This document shows, in pieces, positions 26,244 to 34,939 of a DNA stretch of 64,000 nucleotides. The translations under genes and the position numbers were made by a program. Within the stretch, counting starts at the first letter, position 1. Each line of letters begins with the position of its first letter. The stretch is from CAIMZW01 sp037130455 (GTDB lineage Bacteria > Actinomycetota > Actinomycetes > Nanopelagicales > Nanopelagicaceae), in contig JBAXSZ010000003.1 in the NCBI GenBank assembly GCA_037130455.1, positions 15,750 through 79,749 on the forward strand. Direction: 5' to 3'. Below the pieces are notes generated by a model. It saw only the letters and a list, made by a program, of their open reading frames with translations. It made no database searches and was not told where the DNA came from.

Positions 26244-26809
26244 TAGCAATTTTGGATTATGGATCGGGAAATCTCCGATCTGCTGAGCGAGCTTTCGCGC
26301 TTACTGGCCACGAAGTCATTGTCACCTCGGATCCACAAATCTGTGCCGACGCCCAAGGACTTATCGTTCCTGGCGTTGGTGCATTTGAAGCCTGCATGGA
26401 GCAGTTGATAGAAGTAGGTGGTGATCTCATCATTTCGCAGCGGGTCGCGCGCCAACAACCGATTTTTGGAATCTGTGTAGGTATGCAGATCCTCTTCACT
26501 TTAGGCGAAGAGAAAAATGGAAGTTTGGGTTTAGGTATTTGGCCCGGTTCAGTGAGTGAAATTTCAGCACCCATTCTTCCGCATATCGGCTGGAATTCGG
26601 TACAAGTAGCCGAAGGATCACGGCTCTTTGAAGGAATTGAATCGCAAACTTTTTACTTCGTTCATTCATTTGCTGCGAAGGTTCCGGTTCCGCATGCACT
26701 TAATAGCACCTGCGAATATGGCGAAATTTTTGTTGCGGCGGTTGAAGATGGGTCTGTCGTCGCCACCCAGTCCATCCAGAGAAGAGTGGATCGGCAGGAG
26801 TGGCGTTAA
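26240..26809 (+). CDS. hisH: Imidazole glycerol phosphate synthase glutaminase subunit HisH, frameshifted at the C-terminus
   Basis: Class I glutamine amidotransferase that feeds ammonia to HisF. TTG start overlapping the hisB stop; LDYGSGNLRSAERA and the nucleophile Cys in GICVGMQ are present. The C-terminus in this frame (TQSIQRRVDRQEWR) is not HisH-like. Adding one T between 26770 and 26771 restores TQFHPEKSGSAGVALIKNWA, with the His and Glu of the Cys-His-Glu triad. The restored stop (26833-26835) then overlaps the priA ATG at 26832 as ATGA. So one base has been lost, by mutation or by sequencing/assembly error. As written, the product would lack glutaminase activity. Confidence 0.9.
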   Translation: MIAILDYGSGNLRSAERAFALTGHEVIVTSDPQICADAQGLIVPGVGAFEACMEQLIEVGGDLIISQRVARQQPIFGICVGMQILFTLGEEKNGSLGLGIWPGSVSEISAPILPHIGWNSVQVAEGSRLFEGIESQTFYFVHSFAAKVPVPHALNSTCEYGEIFVAAVEDGSVVATQSIQRRVDRQEWR

Positions 26810-26831
26810 TTAAGAATTGGGCGAGATCATT

Positions 26832-27575
26832 ATGATGAAAAAACTAGAACTTTTGCCCGCCATAGATGTTAAAGATGGTCGCGCTGTGCGCCTGGTGCAA
26901 GGAGATCTCCAGCACGAGAGTATCTACGGTGCCCCGCTAGATGTTGCTAGAGAGTTTGTCGAAGCTGGCGCCGAATGGATACATCTTGTGGATTTAGATG
27001 CTGCCTTTGGTCTGGGAAGCAACGCCGAATTACTGGCAGAGGTAATCGCCTCAGTGGATATCCAAGTAGAACTTTCGGGTGGTATTAGGGACGATGAATC
27101 GTTACGTCGCGCACTAGCAACTGGATGCCGACGAGTGAATTTGGGAACTGCTGCGCTAGAGGATCCCGAGTGGACCGCCCGAGTGATTGGTGAATTCGGA
27201 GATCGCATTGCAGTGGGGTTAGATGTTCGAGGCCATACTTTGGCGGCGCGAGGTTGGACTAAAGAAGGTGGAGACCTTTTTGAAACTTTGGCTCGATTAG
27301 ATCGCGATGGCTGCGCTCGATATATCGTGACCGATGTTGCGCGTGATGGAACTCTGACTGGACCTAACGTTGAACTCTTGCGCTCAGTTTGTGCAGCAAC
27401 CGATCGTCCCGTGGTGGCCAGTGGCGGAGTTGCTCAACTTCAAGACTTGGCTGATTTACGTGCCCTGACTTCCATCGGCGTAGAAGGTGCCATCGTTGGC
27501 AAAGCTCTTTATTCTGGAGCCTTTACATTGGAAGATGCGATTCGAATAACTTCTACCGAAGATTTCCTCGTATGA
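26832..27575 (+). CDS. priA: Bifunctional HisA/TrpF isomerase PriA
   Basis: TIM-barrel sugar isomerase, 247 residues. It acts on ProFAR in histidine synthesis and, in Actinobacteria, also on phosphoribosylanthranilate. Catalytic Asp residues are in LLPAIDVKDG and YIVTDVARDGTLTGPN. The ARGWTKEGG loop, with the Arg/Trp typical of PriA, points to dual specificity, and no trpF lies among the trp genes here. Start: ATG 26832, inside a longer open frame from TTG 26817, chosen because it overlaps the ancestral hisH stop. It ends in an ATGA overlap with hisF. Confidence 0.9.
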   Translation: MMKKLELLPAIDVKDGRAVRLVQGDLQHESIYGAPLDVAREFVEAGAEWIHLVDLDAAFGLGSNAELLAEVIASVDIQVELSGGIRDDESLRRALATGCRRVNLGTAALEDPEWTARVIGEFGDRIAVGLDVRGHTLAARGWTKEGGDLFETLARLDRDGCARYIVTDVARDGTLTGPNVELLRSVCAATDRPVVASGGVAQLQDLADLRALTSIGVEGAIVGKALYSGAFTLEDAIRITSTEDFLV

Positions 27576-28333
27576 CCTTGGTGAAACGGATAATTCCTTG
27601 TTTGGATGTCTCCGGTGGAAGAGTTGTCAAAGGCGTTAATTTCGTCAACCTTGTTGATGCCGGGGATCCAGTGGAGTTGGCCAAGCGTTATGACCAAGAG
27701 GGAGCCGACGAGCTCACCTTCCTGGATATCTCCGCTAGCGTTGAAGATCGAAAGACGACAATAGACATTGTCCGAAGAACTGCAGAACAAGTATTTATCC
27801 CCTTGACGGTCGGCGGGGGGATTCGTTCGGCCGATGATGTGAATACTCTGCTTCGAAATGGCGCGGATAAAGTTTCCATAAATACCGCTGCAATCATGAG
27901 ACCAGAATTAATAAATGAAATTTCCGATCGATTTGGCAATCAGGTCTTGGTCCTATCGGTAGATGCTCGTCGAGGTCGGACCAGCTCTGGATTTGAAGTA
28001 ACGACCCATGGCGGTCGACAGGGAACAGATATCGATGCTCTTGCTTGGGTTGAAGAGGCAATCAGCAGAGGCGTCGGCGAAATTTTGCTCAACTCCATGG
28101 ACGCAGATGGAACCCGAGCTGGCTATGACTTAGAAATGATTGCTGCGGTTCGCAAGATTTCTCGTGCGCCAATAATTGCCAGTGGCGGCGCGGGTTCTAT
28201 TTCCGATTTTGCCCAGGCTTTGGGCGCAGGAGCTGATGCGCTCCTTGCGGCTAGCGTTTTTCACTTCGGAATCCATCGAATTTCGGATGTGAAGGATTAT
28301 TTGGGGCAGCAAGGTTATCCCGTTCGCCGATAG
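27572..28333 (+). CDS. hisF: Imidazole glycerol phosphate synthase cyclase subunit HisF
   Basis: (beta/alpha)8 barrel that joins ammonia from HisH to PRFAR, giving IGP and AICAR. 253 residues. Catalytic Asp residues appear in IIPCLDVSGGRVVKGVNF (residue 11) and LSVDARRG (about 130); phosphate loops GGGIRS and ASGGAGS are present. Overlaps priA by ATGA. Confidence 0.97.
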   Translation: MTLVKRIIPCLDVSGGRVVKGVNFVNLVDAGDPVELAKRYDQEGADELTFLDISASVEDRKTTIDIVRRTAEQVFIPLTVGGGIRSADDVNTLLRNGADKVSINTAAIMRPELINEISDRFGNQVLVLSVDARRGRTSSGFEVTTHGGRQGTDIDALAWVEEAISRGVGEILLNSMDADGTRAGYDLEMIAAVRKISRAPIIASGGAGSISDFAQALGAGADALLAASVFHFGIHRISDVKDYLGQQGYPVRR

Positions 28334-28357
28334 TCCTCGATACGGCAGAATACGAGC

Positions 28358-28747
28358 ATGTCCGGAGCCGAAGTCACCAAGCCTGTAATCCCTGACGAAG
28401 TGTTAGAACACTTCCGCAAGGGCGATCTTGTCGCCGCCATTGCCCAAGATGTTAGCGATGGCCAGGTCTTGATGGTGGCCTGGATGAATGAAGCAGCACT
28501 TCGAGAAACCATTGCCAGCGGGCAAGCCACCTACTGGAGCCGAAGTCGGCAAAATATTTGGCGTAAAGGTGAAACATCAGGTCATTTCCAACAGGTTCAC
28601 ACACTCAGGTATGACTGTGATGGCGATGCCATTCTTATGGAAGTGGAGCAAACCGGGGCGGCCTGCCACACCGGAGCGCGTAGTTGTTTCTATCGCTCAA
28701 TCCCAGTCATTGAGATCTCATCTTCGAAGGGGAGCGCATCCGAATGA
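28358..28747 (+). CDS. hisI: Phosphoribosyl-AMP cyclohydrolase HisI
   Basis: Zn/Mg hydrolase of histidine synthesis, 129 residues, monofunctional (no HisE domain). MVAWMNEAAL, YWSRSRQNIWRKGETSG, the metal cluster DCDGDAIL and the Cys residues in ACHTGARSCF are all there. The stop region overlaps the trpE ATG by 4 bp, directly coupling histidine and tryptophan genes. Confidence 0.96.
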   Translation: MSGAEVTKPVIPDEVLEHFRKGDLVAAIAQDVSDGQVLMVAWMNEAALRETIASGQATYWSRSRQNIWRKGETSGHFQQVHTLRYDCDGDAILMEVEQTGAACHTGARSCFYRSIPVIEISSSKGSASE

Positions 28748-30228
28748 TTCTTGAAGAATTTAGGGAGTATGCCAAGAGCTTTAATGTGATACCGGTATGG
28801 CGCAAATTCCTAGCCGATAGCGAAACCCCACTCACCCTTTTTAGAAAATTGGCGGGGGATCGTTCCGGAACATTTCTTCTGGAGTCCGCCGAACACGGTG
28901 GCGCATGGTCGCGATATTCATTTATTGGAGTAAACAGCGCAGCGACTTTGACGGAAAAAAATGGGTTGGCAATATGGGAAGGCGTTCAACCGGCCGGTTC
29001 TCCCAGCGGCATAGATCCTTTGGAAGCGCTGCGAATTTCCACGCAACATTTGACATCTCCCAAGATCTCGCATTTGCCTCCGCTGACAGGTGGCTTAGTT
29101 GGATATATGGGATACGACATAGTTCGCAGGTTAGAAAAGATTTCCCATCTCTCCACCAACGATGTTCCAGTTCCAGAAATTGCCTTTATGTTGACCTCGG
29201 ATTTAGCTGTCTTTGATCATCAAGAAGGCACGCTCACTTTGATAGCAAATGCCATCAATTGGGATGGCAGCAGCGAAAGAATTGATGAAGCCTATGAAGG
29301 TTGCTTGGCGCGCTTAGATGCGATGGGAGATTCCCTCAAAACAGCTGTACCCGCCCATATCTCCCACTTGGAGAGCAAGCCTTCGCCAAGTTACACCCGA
29401 AATCTCAGTGATGAAGAATATGAAAATCAGGTAGAGAAGATCAAAGAAGAAATACGATCAGGAGAAGCATTCCAAGTTGTGTTATCCCAACGGTTCACCA
29501 TGGAATGTTCAGCTCAAGCGTTGGATGTGTATCGGATGCTTCGCCTCAATAATCCGAGCCCGTACATGTACTTGTTCCGATTCTCTGATGGTCTAGAGAT
29601 TGTTGGCTCTAGCCCGGAGGCGTTGGTCAAGATCGCATCAGGTGAGGTCATGATTCATCCACTTGCAGGAACAAGAAAACGCTCTGCCGATCCCGAAGTC
29701 GATTTAGCACTAGAACTGGATTTACTTCAAGATCCCAAAGAGCGTGCCGAGCATTTAATGTTGGTCGATCTTGGGCGAAATGACTTAGGTAGAGTATGCG
29801 AATCTGGCACTGTAGAAGTAGTTGAATTTATGCATGTGGAACGTTTTTCACATGTCATGCATATAGTTTCAACCGTCACGGGTCGATTGGCCGCAGATAA
29901 ATCACCTACCGACGCACTCTTCGCAGTATTCCCAGCAGGAACACTTTCCGGAGCACCAAAACCGCGAGCCATGGAAATTATCGAAAATTCGGAACCTACA
30001 CGCCGCGGCATTTACGGTGGAACTATCGGTTACTTGGATTTCACTGGCAATATCGATACCTGTATTGCCATCCGAACTGCAGTATTAAAAGATGGTAAAG
30101 CCTACGTCCAGGCAGGAGCCGGAATTGTTGCTGACTCAGTTGCTAATTTGGAAAATCAAGAATGCGTGAATAAGGCAGCAGCTGTCCTAGGCGCCATCGC
30201 GGCAGCCAATTCCCTTCGAGCGCTATGA
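28744..30228 (+). CDS. trpE: Anthranilate synthase component I TrpE
   Basis: Chorismate-using synthase, 494 residues. N-terminal regulatory region, with LLESAEHGGAWSRYSFIG resembling the Trp-feedback site, and a C-terminal chorismate domain (GEAFQVVLSQRF, HPLAGTRKRS, MLVDLGRNDLGRVC, FPAGTLSGAPKPRAMEII, GGTIGYLDF). TrpG and TrpD are not in the window. There is no attenuator leader because the start lies inside the hisI stop. Overlaps the next gene by 4 bp. Confidence 0.95.
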   Translation: MILEEFREYAKSFNVIPVWRKFLADSETPLTLFRKLAGDRSGTFLLESAEHGGAWSRYSFIGVNSAATLTEKNGLAIWEGVQPAGSPSGIDPLEALRISTQHLTSPKISHLPPLTGGLVGYMGYDIVRRLEKISHLSTNDVPVPEIAFMLTSDLAVFDHQEGTLTLIANAINWDGSSERIDEAYEGCLARLDAMGDSLKTAVPAHISHLESKPSPSYTRNLSDEEYENQVEKIKEEIRSGEAFQVVLSQRFTMECSAQALDVYRMLRLNNPSPYMYLFRFSDGLEIVGSSPEALVKIASGEVMIHPLAGTRKRSADPEVDLALELDLLQDPKERAEHLMLVDLGRNDLGRVCESGTVEVVEFMHVERFSHVMHIVSTVTGRLAADKSPTDALFAVFPAGTLSGAPKPRAMEIIENSEPTRRGIYGGTIGYLDFTGNIDTCIAIRTAVLKDGKAYVQAGAGIVADSVANLENQECVNKAAAVLGAIAAANSLRAL

Positions 30229-30464
30229 AGTCACTTCGACGTTTTGCGCCAGTAATATTTCTTTTCTTCATAATGGTGGGGAGTGGTCGGCTTCTCAAAG
30301 AACATTTCTCGATTATTGCTTTGATTATTTTCGCTCTCTCATTTTTGCTGTTAGTTATTCTCATTCTTCGGCCATTAGTAAAAGGCCAACTTCACCCAAA
30401 GTACCAACGCAAACCCGCTTCTCCGTGGAGTGCGCTAAATGACGGGATCGATCCATCGCTATGA
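30225..30464 (+). CDS. Small two-helix membrane protein in the trp operon, function unknown
   Basis: 79 residues, with hydrophobic stretches at about 8-22 and 29-50, a basic N-terminus and a soluble C-terminal tail (HPKYQRKPASPW). ATGA overlaps on both sides (trpE and trpC) make it part of the operon and support that it is real. Other actinobacteria carry small 'Trp biosynthesis-associated membrane' proteins in this slot; this one is much shorter than the roughly 200-residue family, so homology is not claimed. Confidence 0.7.
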   Translation: MKSLRRFAPVIFLFFIMVGSGRLLKEHFSIIALIIFALSFLLLVILILRPLVKGQLHPKYQRKPASPWSALNDGIDPSL

Positions 30465-31234
30465 CCACCGTATTGGAATCAATCGTCGAAGGTGTTTTGG
30501 AAGATTTGCACCTTCGAAAATTATCACCTGCCCAATTGCAGGAAGAGTTGTTGGCAGCGCCACCCCCACGTGATGCTTTCGCAGCCCTTGATCAAAAAGG
30601 ACTTTCTCTGATCGCCGAAGTTAAGCGCGCCTCTCCGAGTAAAGGAGAGTTAGCAACCATCGTTGATCCATCTGCTTTGGCAGAGGAATATCAAGAAGGC
30701 GGCGCCAATGTCATAAGTGTTCTCACGGAAGCCCGAAGATTCGGTGGTTCGATTTCCGATTTGCAACAGGTTCGTAGCGCGATTGAGGTACCGGTACTAA
30801 GAAAAGATTTCATAGTCACTGAATATCAAGTACTGGAAACACGTGCAATTGGCGCCGATTTACTTTTGCTAATAGTTGCCAGTTTGTCGGATTCGCAACT
30901 TACAGATTTTTATCAGATCGCAACAGAAATAGGATTGAATGTTTTAGTGGAAGTTCACGATTTATTGGAAATAGAACGAGCCATGAATATCAATCCAAAG
31001 ATTATTGGAGTCAATTCCAGAAATCTGAAGACTCTTGAGATCAATAACAATGCCTTCGCCGAACTTCTTCCAGAAATCCCAAGTTCAGTGCTCCGAATTG
31101 CCGAATCAGGCATCTCAGATCGGCGCCAAGTGGAAGAAATAGAAAATCTAGGCGGACGTGGAATTTTGGTGGGGGAGACCTTGGTCAAAGCCAAAAATCC
31201 TCGTATCGGAATTGCCACACTTTTGGGCAGGTAG
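30461..31234 (+). CDS. trpC: Indole-3-glycerol phosphate synthase TrpC
   Basis: TIM-barrel enzyme converting CdRP to indole-glycerol phosphate. 257 residues. Signature SLIAEVKRASPSKGEL near residue 50, LRKDFIVTEYQ, EVHDLLEIERA, IGVNSRNLKTLEI and AESGISDRRQ are present. Monofunctional: no TrpF domain follows. Overlaps the small membrane gene by 4 bp; a 45-62 bp gap precedes trpB. Confidence 0.96.
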   Translation: MTTVLESIVEGVLEDLHLRKLSPAQLQEELLAAPPPRDAFAALDQKGLSLIAEVKRASPSKGELATIVDPSALAEEYQEGGANVISVLTEARRFGGSISDLQQVRSAIEVPVLRKDFIVTEYQVLETRAIGADLLLLIVASLSDSQLTDFYQIATEIGLNVLVEVHDLLEIERAMNINPKIIGVNSRNLKTLEINNNAFAELLPEIPSSVLRIAESGISDRRQVEEIENLGGRGILVGETLVKAKNPRIGIATLLGR

Positions 31235-31296
31235 CGTTTGGCGTGGTCGCGTAAGATTCTTGATTACAACTAGCGAAATTGGTGGGTACGAGATTG

Positions 31297-32520
31297 GTGA
31301 GTAATAACGTAGATTCCGATGCTGCTTCCCAGATATTGGGCCACTTTGGTCGATTCGGTGGTCGCTTTGTGCCAGAGGCGCTTATCTCCGCGCTAGATGA
31401 TCTTGCTGCCGCACATCTTTCTGCTCAGAGCGATCCTGAATTTCAAAACGAGCTGGCAAACCTGCACCTGACCTACACTGGCCGCCCGAGCATTATTACT
31501 GAAGCTCCTAGGTTTGCCGAGCATGCGGGTGGAGTCCGGATACTGCTCAAGCGCGAAGATCTCAACCACACTGGTAGCCACAAAATTAATAACGTTTTGG
31601 GGCAAGCGCTCCTGACAAAGCGAATGGGCAAGAAGCGAATTATCGCCGAGACTGGTGCTGGTCAACATGGCGTCGCTTCGGCAACAGCAGCAGCTTTGAT
31701 GGGTCTGGAATGCGTTGTTTATATGGGCGAAGAAGATACCCGTCGGCAGTCGCTCAATGTCGCGCGAATGAAATTATTGGGAGCCGAAGTTGTTCCGGTA
31801 ACTCAAGGTTCGCGAACTCTCAAAGATGCTATTAACGAAGCAATGCGAGATTGGGTTACCAATGTCGATACCACCCACTATTTGATGGGAACGGTTGCAG
31901 GACCGCATCCATTTCCCACGATGGTGCGAGATTTTCAGAAAATTATTGGTGAAGAAGCGCGCGAGCAGGTCTTGGAGCTTACGGGGAAATTGCCCGACGC
32001 AGTTTTAGCCTGTATCGGTGGCGGTTCAAATGCCATTGGAATTTTTCATCGCTTTATTGATGATCATTCGGTACGACTCATAGGTCTTGAAGCGGGCGGT
32101 CGCGGGGTGCAATCTGGATTCCATGCAGCCACAATCACCGGTGGTTCAGTCGGCGTCCTGCACGGCACTCGTTCTTTTGTTTTGCAAGATGGCAATGGGC
32201 AAACGGTGGAATCCCATTCGATTTCGGCAGGTTTGGATTATCCCGGAGTTGGCCCAGAACATGCCTATCTACATGAGATCGGTCGAGCTGAATATCGGGC
32301 AATTACCGATGCCGAAGCAATGAATGCTTTTTCGTTGCTGAGCAAGACTGAAGGAATAATTCCGGCCATTGAAAGTGCACACGCGCTGGCAGGGGCGATC
32401 GATATCGGTAAGGAATTGGCAAGCGCTGGTCATTCAGACGCGGTGCTCTTATTAAACCTTTCTGGTCGCGGGGATAAAGATGTTCAAACGGCTGCTGAAT
32501 ATTTTGGGATCTCACTATGA
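31297..32520 (+). CDS. trpB: Tryptophan synthase beta subunit TrpB
   Basis: PLP enzyme joining indole and serine. The PLP lysine is in HTGSHKINN and the glycine-rich phosphate loop is GGGSNAIG. It is TrpB1-type, with GRFGGRFVPEAL at the start. The frame is open from TTG 31279; several start codons compete (TTG 31279, GTG 31282, TTG 31294, GTG 31297). GTG 31297 (protein start MSNNVDSD) is preferred weakly because a GGTGGG lies about ten bases upstream. The stop overlaps the trpA ATG. Confidence 0.93.
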   Translation: MSNNVDSDAASQILGHFGRFGGRFVPEALISALDDLAAAHLSAQSDPEFQNELANLHLTYTGRPSIITEAPRFAEHAGGVRILLKREDLNHTGSHKINNVLGQALLTKRMGKKRIIAETGAGQHGVASATAAALMGLECVVYMGEEDTRRQSLNVARMKLLGAEVVPVTQGSRTLKDAINEAMRDWVTNVDTTHYLMGTVAGPHPFPTMVRDFQKIIGEEAREQVLELTGKLPDAVLACIGGGSNAIGIFHRFIDDHSVRLIGLEAGGRGVQSGFHAATITGGSVGVLHGTRSFVLQDGNGQTVESHSISAGLDYPGVGPEHAYLHEIGRAEYRAITDAEAMNAFSLLSKTEGIIPAIESAHALAGAIDIGKELASAGHSDAVLLLNLSGRGDKDVQTAAEYFGISL

Positions 32521-33311
32521 CCGCTATGGAAGAACTTTTTATCAGAACCAAAGCGGAAAATCGTGCCGCGTTGATTGGTTACATTCCAGCAGGATTTCCC
32601 TCAAAAGCTGGATGCATTGAGGTCATCAAGGCAATGGTTGCTGGTGGAGTCGATGCAGTCGAAATTGGTTTCCCATATAGCGACCCTGTTATGGATGGGC
32701 CAGTCATTCAGGCGGCTGCGGAGCAAAGTTTGAGCGCAGGCACTGGCGCCGAAGATGTCTTTGATGTTCTTCAGGCAACTACAAATTTGGGCGTACCCGG
32801 TTTAGTCATGACTTATTGGAATCCGATTGAAAAATATGGCATAGAGAAATTTGCCCAAAGTCTCCAGGCTGCCGGTGGCTCTGGAGTGATTACTCCAGAT
32901 CTCACGATCGAAGAATCTGGACTGTGGAAGAGCGCGGCGGAAGCAGCGCAGATTAATCGCATATATGTCGTAGCCCCAAGCACATCGCCATCGCGGATGC
33001 CGTTGGTAACTAGCCAGTGCTCCGGCTTTATCTATGCTGCAAGTTTGATGGGGGTCACAGGAACCCGAAATTCTGTCTCCAATGGCGCTTCCGAGCTTGT
33101 TGCCCGGATCAGGCAGACCTCCACGACGCCCGTGGCAGTTGGTTTGGGAGTTTCCACTAAAGCTCAAGCTCAGGAAGTGGCTGCCTACGCCGATGGAGTG
33201 ATTGTGGGTTCGGCCTTTATTCGCCTGATTCAGGAGAGCGAAAATTTCGAAACCGGATTACTGAGAGTTCAGGAGTTAGCTGCGGCTTTGGCTGATGGAG
33301 TGCGTCGATAA
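32517..33311 (+). CDS. trpA: Tryptophan synthase alpha subunit TrpA
   Basis: Cleaves indole-glycerol phosphate and passes indole to TrpB. 264 residues. The catalytic Glu and Asp are in EIGFPYSDPVMDGP; loop 6 (ASLMGVTGTR) and the phosphate site GLGVSTKAQA are conserved. Overlaps trpB by ATGA and closes the tryptophan genes. Confidence 0.96.
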   Translation: MTAMEELFIRTKAENRAALIGYIPAGFPSKAGCIEVIKAMVAGGVDAVEIGFPYSDPVMDGPVIQAAAEQSLSAGTGAEDVFDVLQATTNLGVPGLVMTYWNPIEKYGIEKFAQSLQAAGGSGVITPDLTIEESGLWKSAAEAAQINRIYVVAPSTSPSRMPLVTSQCSGFIYAASLMGVTGTRNSVSNGASELVARIRQTSTTPVAVGLGVSTKAQAQEVAAYADGVIVGSAFIRLIQESENFETGLLRVQELAAALADGVRR

Positions 33312-33381
33312 GCGGCGGAGTGCGATAAATTACGAACCTTAGGTCAAGTACTCAGCAAGAATGCGAATAAGGGAGATAACA

Positions 33382-34116
33382 GTGGCTACGCGAAAAGTTG
33401 AAAAGGCTAGCGCCGAAAAAGGTACCAAGATTTTGGTAATTGGCATGGTTATCTTTGTTGTTGCTGTAGGAGTCATTTTTTCGATAATTAGCAATAATCA
33501 GAAAAACCATGTCACCACACCTTCGCAGGTATCAAAGGCCGAAGACTATGGAATCGTCTTTAACGCTAAAGCAACACCCAGGTTAGATATTTGGGAAGAT
33601 TTCCAATGCCCAATTTGCAATGCTTTTGAAGCGACCAATAACGCTTATGTCAATGAGATCGTCAAAGGCGGAAAAACTAAAGTTGTCTTCCACCCAGTCT
33701 CCTTTATCGGTACCAACGGTGGGCAGCCTCTGAGCAGTGATGAATCAGCCCATGCTGCGGCGGTAGCTGCTTGCGCCGCCGATGCAGGAAAATTTGTTGA
33801 GATGCACAAAGCGCTCTATATGGATCAAGCCACAACAGAAAATAGCGGCAAATGGACCGATGGCCATCTAGTTCTTCTCGCAGCAAATGTTGGAATAAGT
33901 ACGCCTGCCTTTGCCCAGTGTGTCTCTTCTGGAAAGTATTTGGGATGGACCCAGGCGATCACGGCCACCATGGCGAAACACAAAGTGACTGGAACTCCAA
34001 CGATTTTCCTCAATGGAAAAGTTCTCAATTACCAGACCAAAACCGCGAAGAACTATGTCAATATCTTTGATGCTGCAGCATTTAAGAAAGCGCTAAAGGC
34101 TGGCGGCGTTCTTTAA
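33382..34116 (+). CDS. Membrane-anchored DsbA-like thiol oxidoreductase
   Basis: 244 residues from GTG 33382, chosen because AAGGGAGA lies just upstream; ATG 33361 in the same frame has no site. A basic N-terminus and one membrane helix (about 16-37) anchor a thioredoxin-fold DsbA domain outside the cell, with the active site CPIC (Cys 76 and 79) and a cis-proline loop TGTPTIF near residue 205. The DSBA/Thioredoxin_4 type is common next to lgt in Actinobacteria. It likely introduces or shuffles disulfides in exported proteins. Confidence 0.88.
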   Translation: MATRKVEKASAEKGTKILVIGMVIFVVAVGVIFSIISNNQKNHVTTPSQVSKAEDYGIVFNAKATPRLDIWEDFQCPICNAFEATNNAYVNEIVKGGKTKVVFHPVSFIGTNGGQPLSSDESAHAAAVAACAADAGKFVEMHKALYMDQATTENSGKWTDGHLVLLAANVGISTPAFAQCVSSGKYLGWTQAITATMAKHKVTGTPTIFLNGKVLNYQTKTAKNYVNIFDAAAFKKALKAGGVL

Positions 34117-34120
34117 GAAA

Positions 34121-34939
34121 ATGCCTGAATTCATCCCAACTCCTACAAAATCTATTCTGGAGTTGGGTGGTCTAACGATCCACTTTTATGCGTTAATAAT
34201 TTTGGTTGGAGTGGTTGTTGCAATTGCGGTCGGGCGCAAACGTTTTGTGGCCCGAGGTGGCGATCCCGAAGATATTTCCAATATTGCATTATGGACCGTG
34301 CCTGCTGGGGTCATTGGCGGACGGTTGTATCACGTGGTTACCTCTCCCGATGCTTATTTCGGAGTTGGCGGTCACCCGCTTAACGCTTTTAAAATTTGGG
34401 AAGGTGGCATGGGAATCTGGGGTGCGATCGCCCTTGGACTAGCAGTTGCCCGTTGGCGTTACACCTATGCGACAAGCTCGGTTTCCTTCTGGGTGGCGGC
34501 TGATTCATTTGCTCCAGCGCTCTTGGTTGCCCAAGCCATTGGCCGATGGGGGAATTGGTTTAACGGCGAGCTTTTTGGCAGACCCACCACCTTGCCCTGG
34601 GGGCTTTCGATTCCCTTGGCTAATCGGCCCCTGGGTTATGAAGATTTCTTTACTTTTCACCCCACTTTTCTCTACGAATCCATCTGGTGCGCCGTGGGTG
34701 CATACCTGCTTATCGCCATTGAAAAAAGTTCCTGGTGGCGGAGCAAATGCGCTTGGCCCGGAGCCAGTTTCTGTCTATACATCATTATTTATACCGCGGG
34801 TCGAACGTGGATCGAATTCCTCCGGATTGATGATGCCCACCATATTTTGGGATTGCGCCTCAATATCTGGGTGAGCGTGATCTGCTTTACAGGTGCGATG
34901 ACGTTGTTGATACGGAAAATCGCTAGAATTTCCTCATGA
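34121..34939 (+). CDS. lgt: Prolipoprotein diacylglyceryl transferase Lgt
   Basis: Membrane enzyme that adds diacylglycerol to the lipobox Cys of prolipoproteins; works before LspA. 272 residues and about seven membrane segments. The Lgt signature is readable as GRWGNWFNGELFGRPT near residue 142; IHFYALIILVG is at the N-terminus and RTWIEFLRID near the C-terminus. ATG follows the DsbA-like stop by 4 bp, and the gene overlaps the VIT-family gene by 4 bp. Confidence 0.95.
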   Translation: MPEFIPTPTKSILELGGLTIHFYALIILVGVVVAIAVGRKRFVARGGDPEDISNIALWTVPAGVIGGRLYHVVTSPDAYFGVGGHPLNAFKIWEGGMGIWGAIALGLAVARWRYTYATSSVSFWVAADSFAPALLVAQAIGRWGNWFNGELFGRPTTLPWGLSIPLANRPLGYEDFFTFHPTFLYESIWCAVGAYLLIAIEKSSWWRSKCAWPGASFCLYIIIYTAGRTWIEFLRIDDAHHILGLRLNIWVSVICFTGAMTLLIRKIARISS

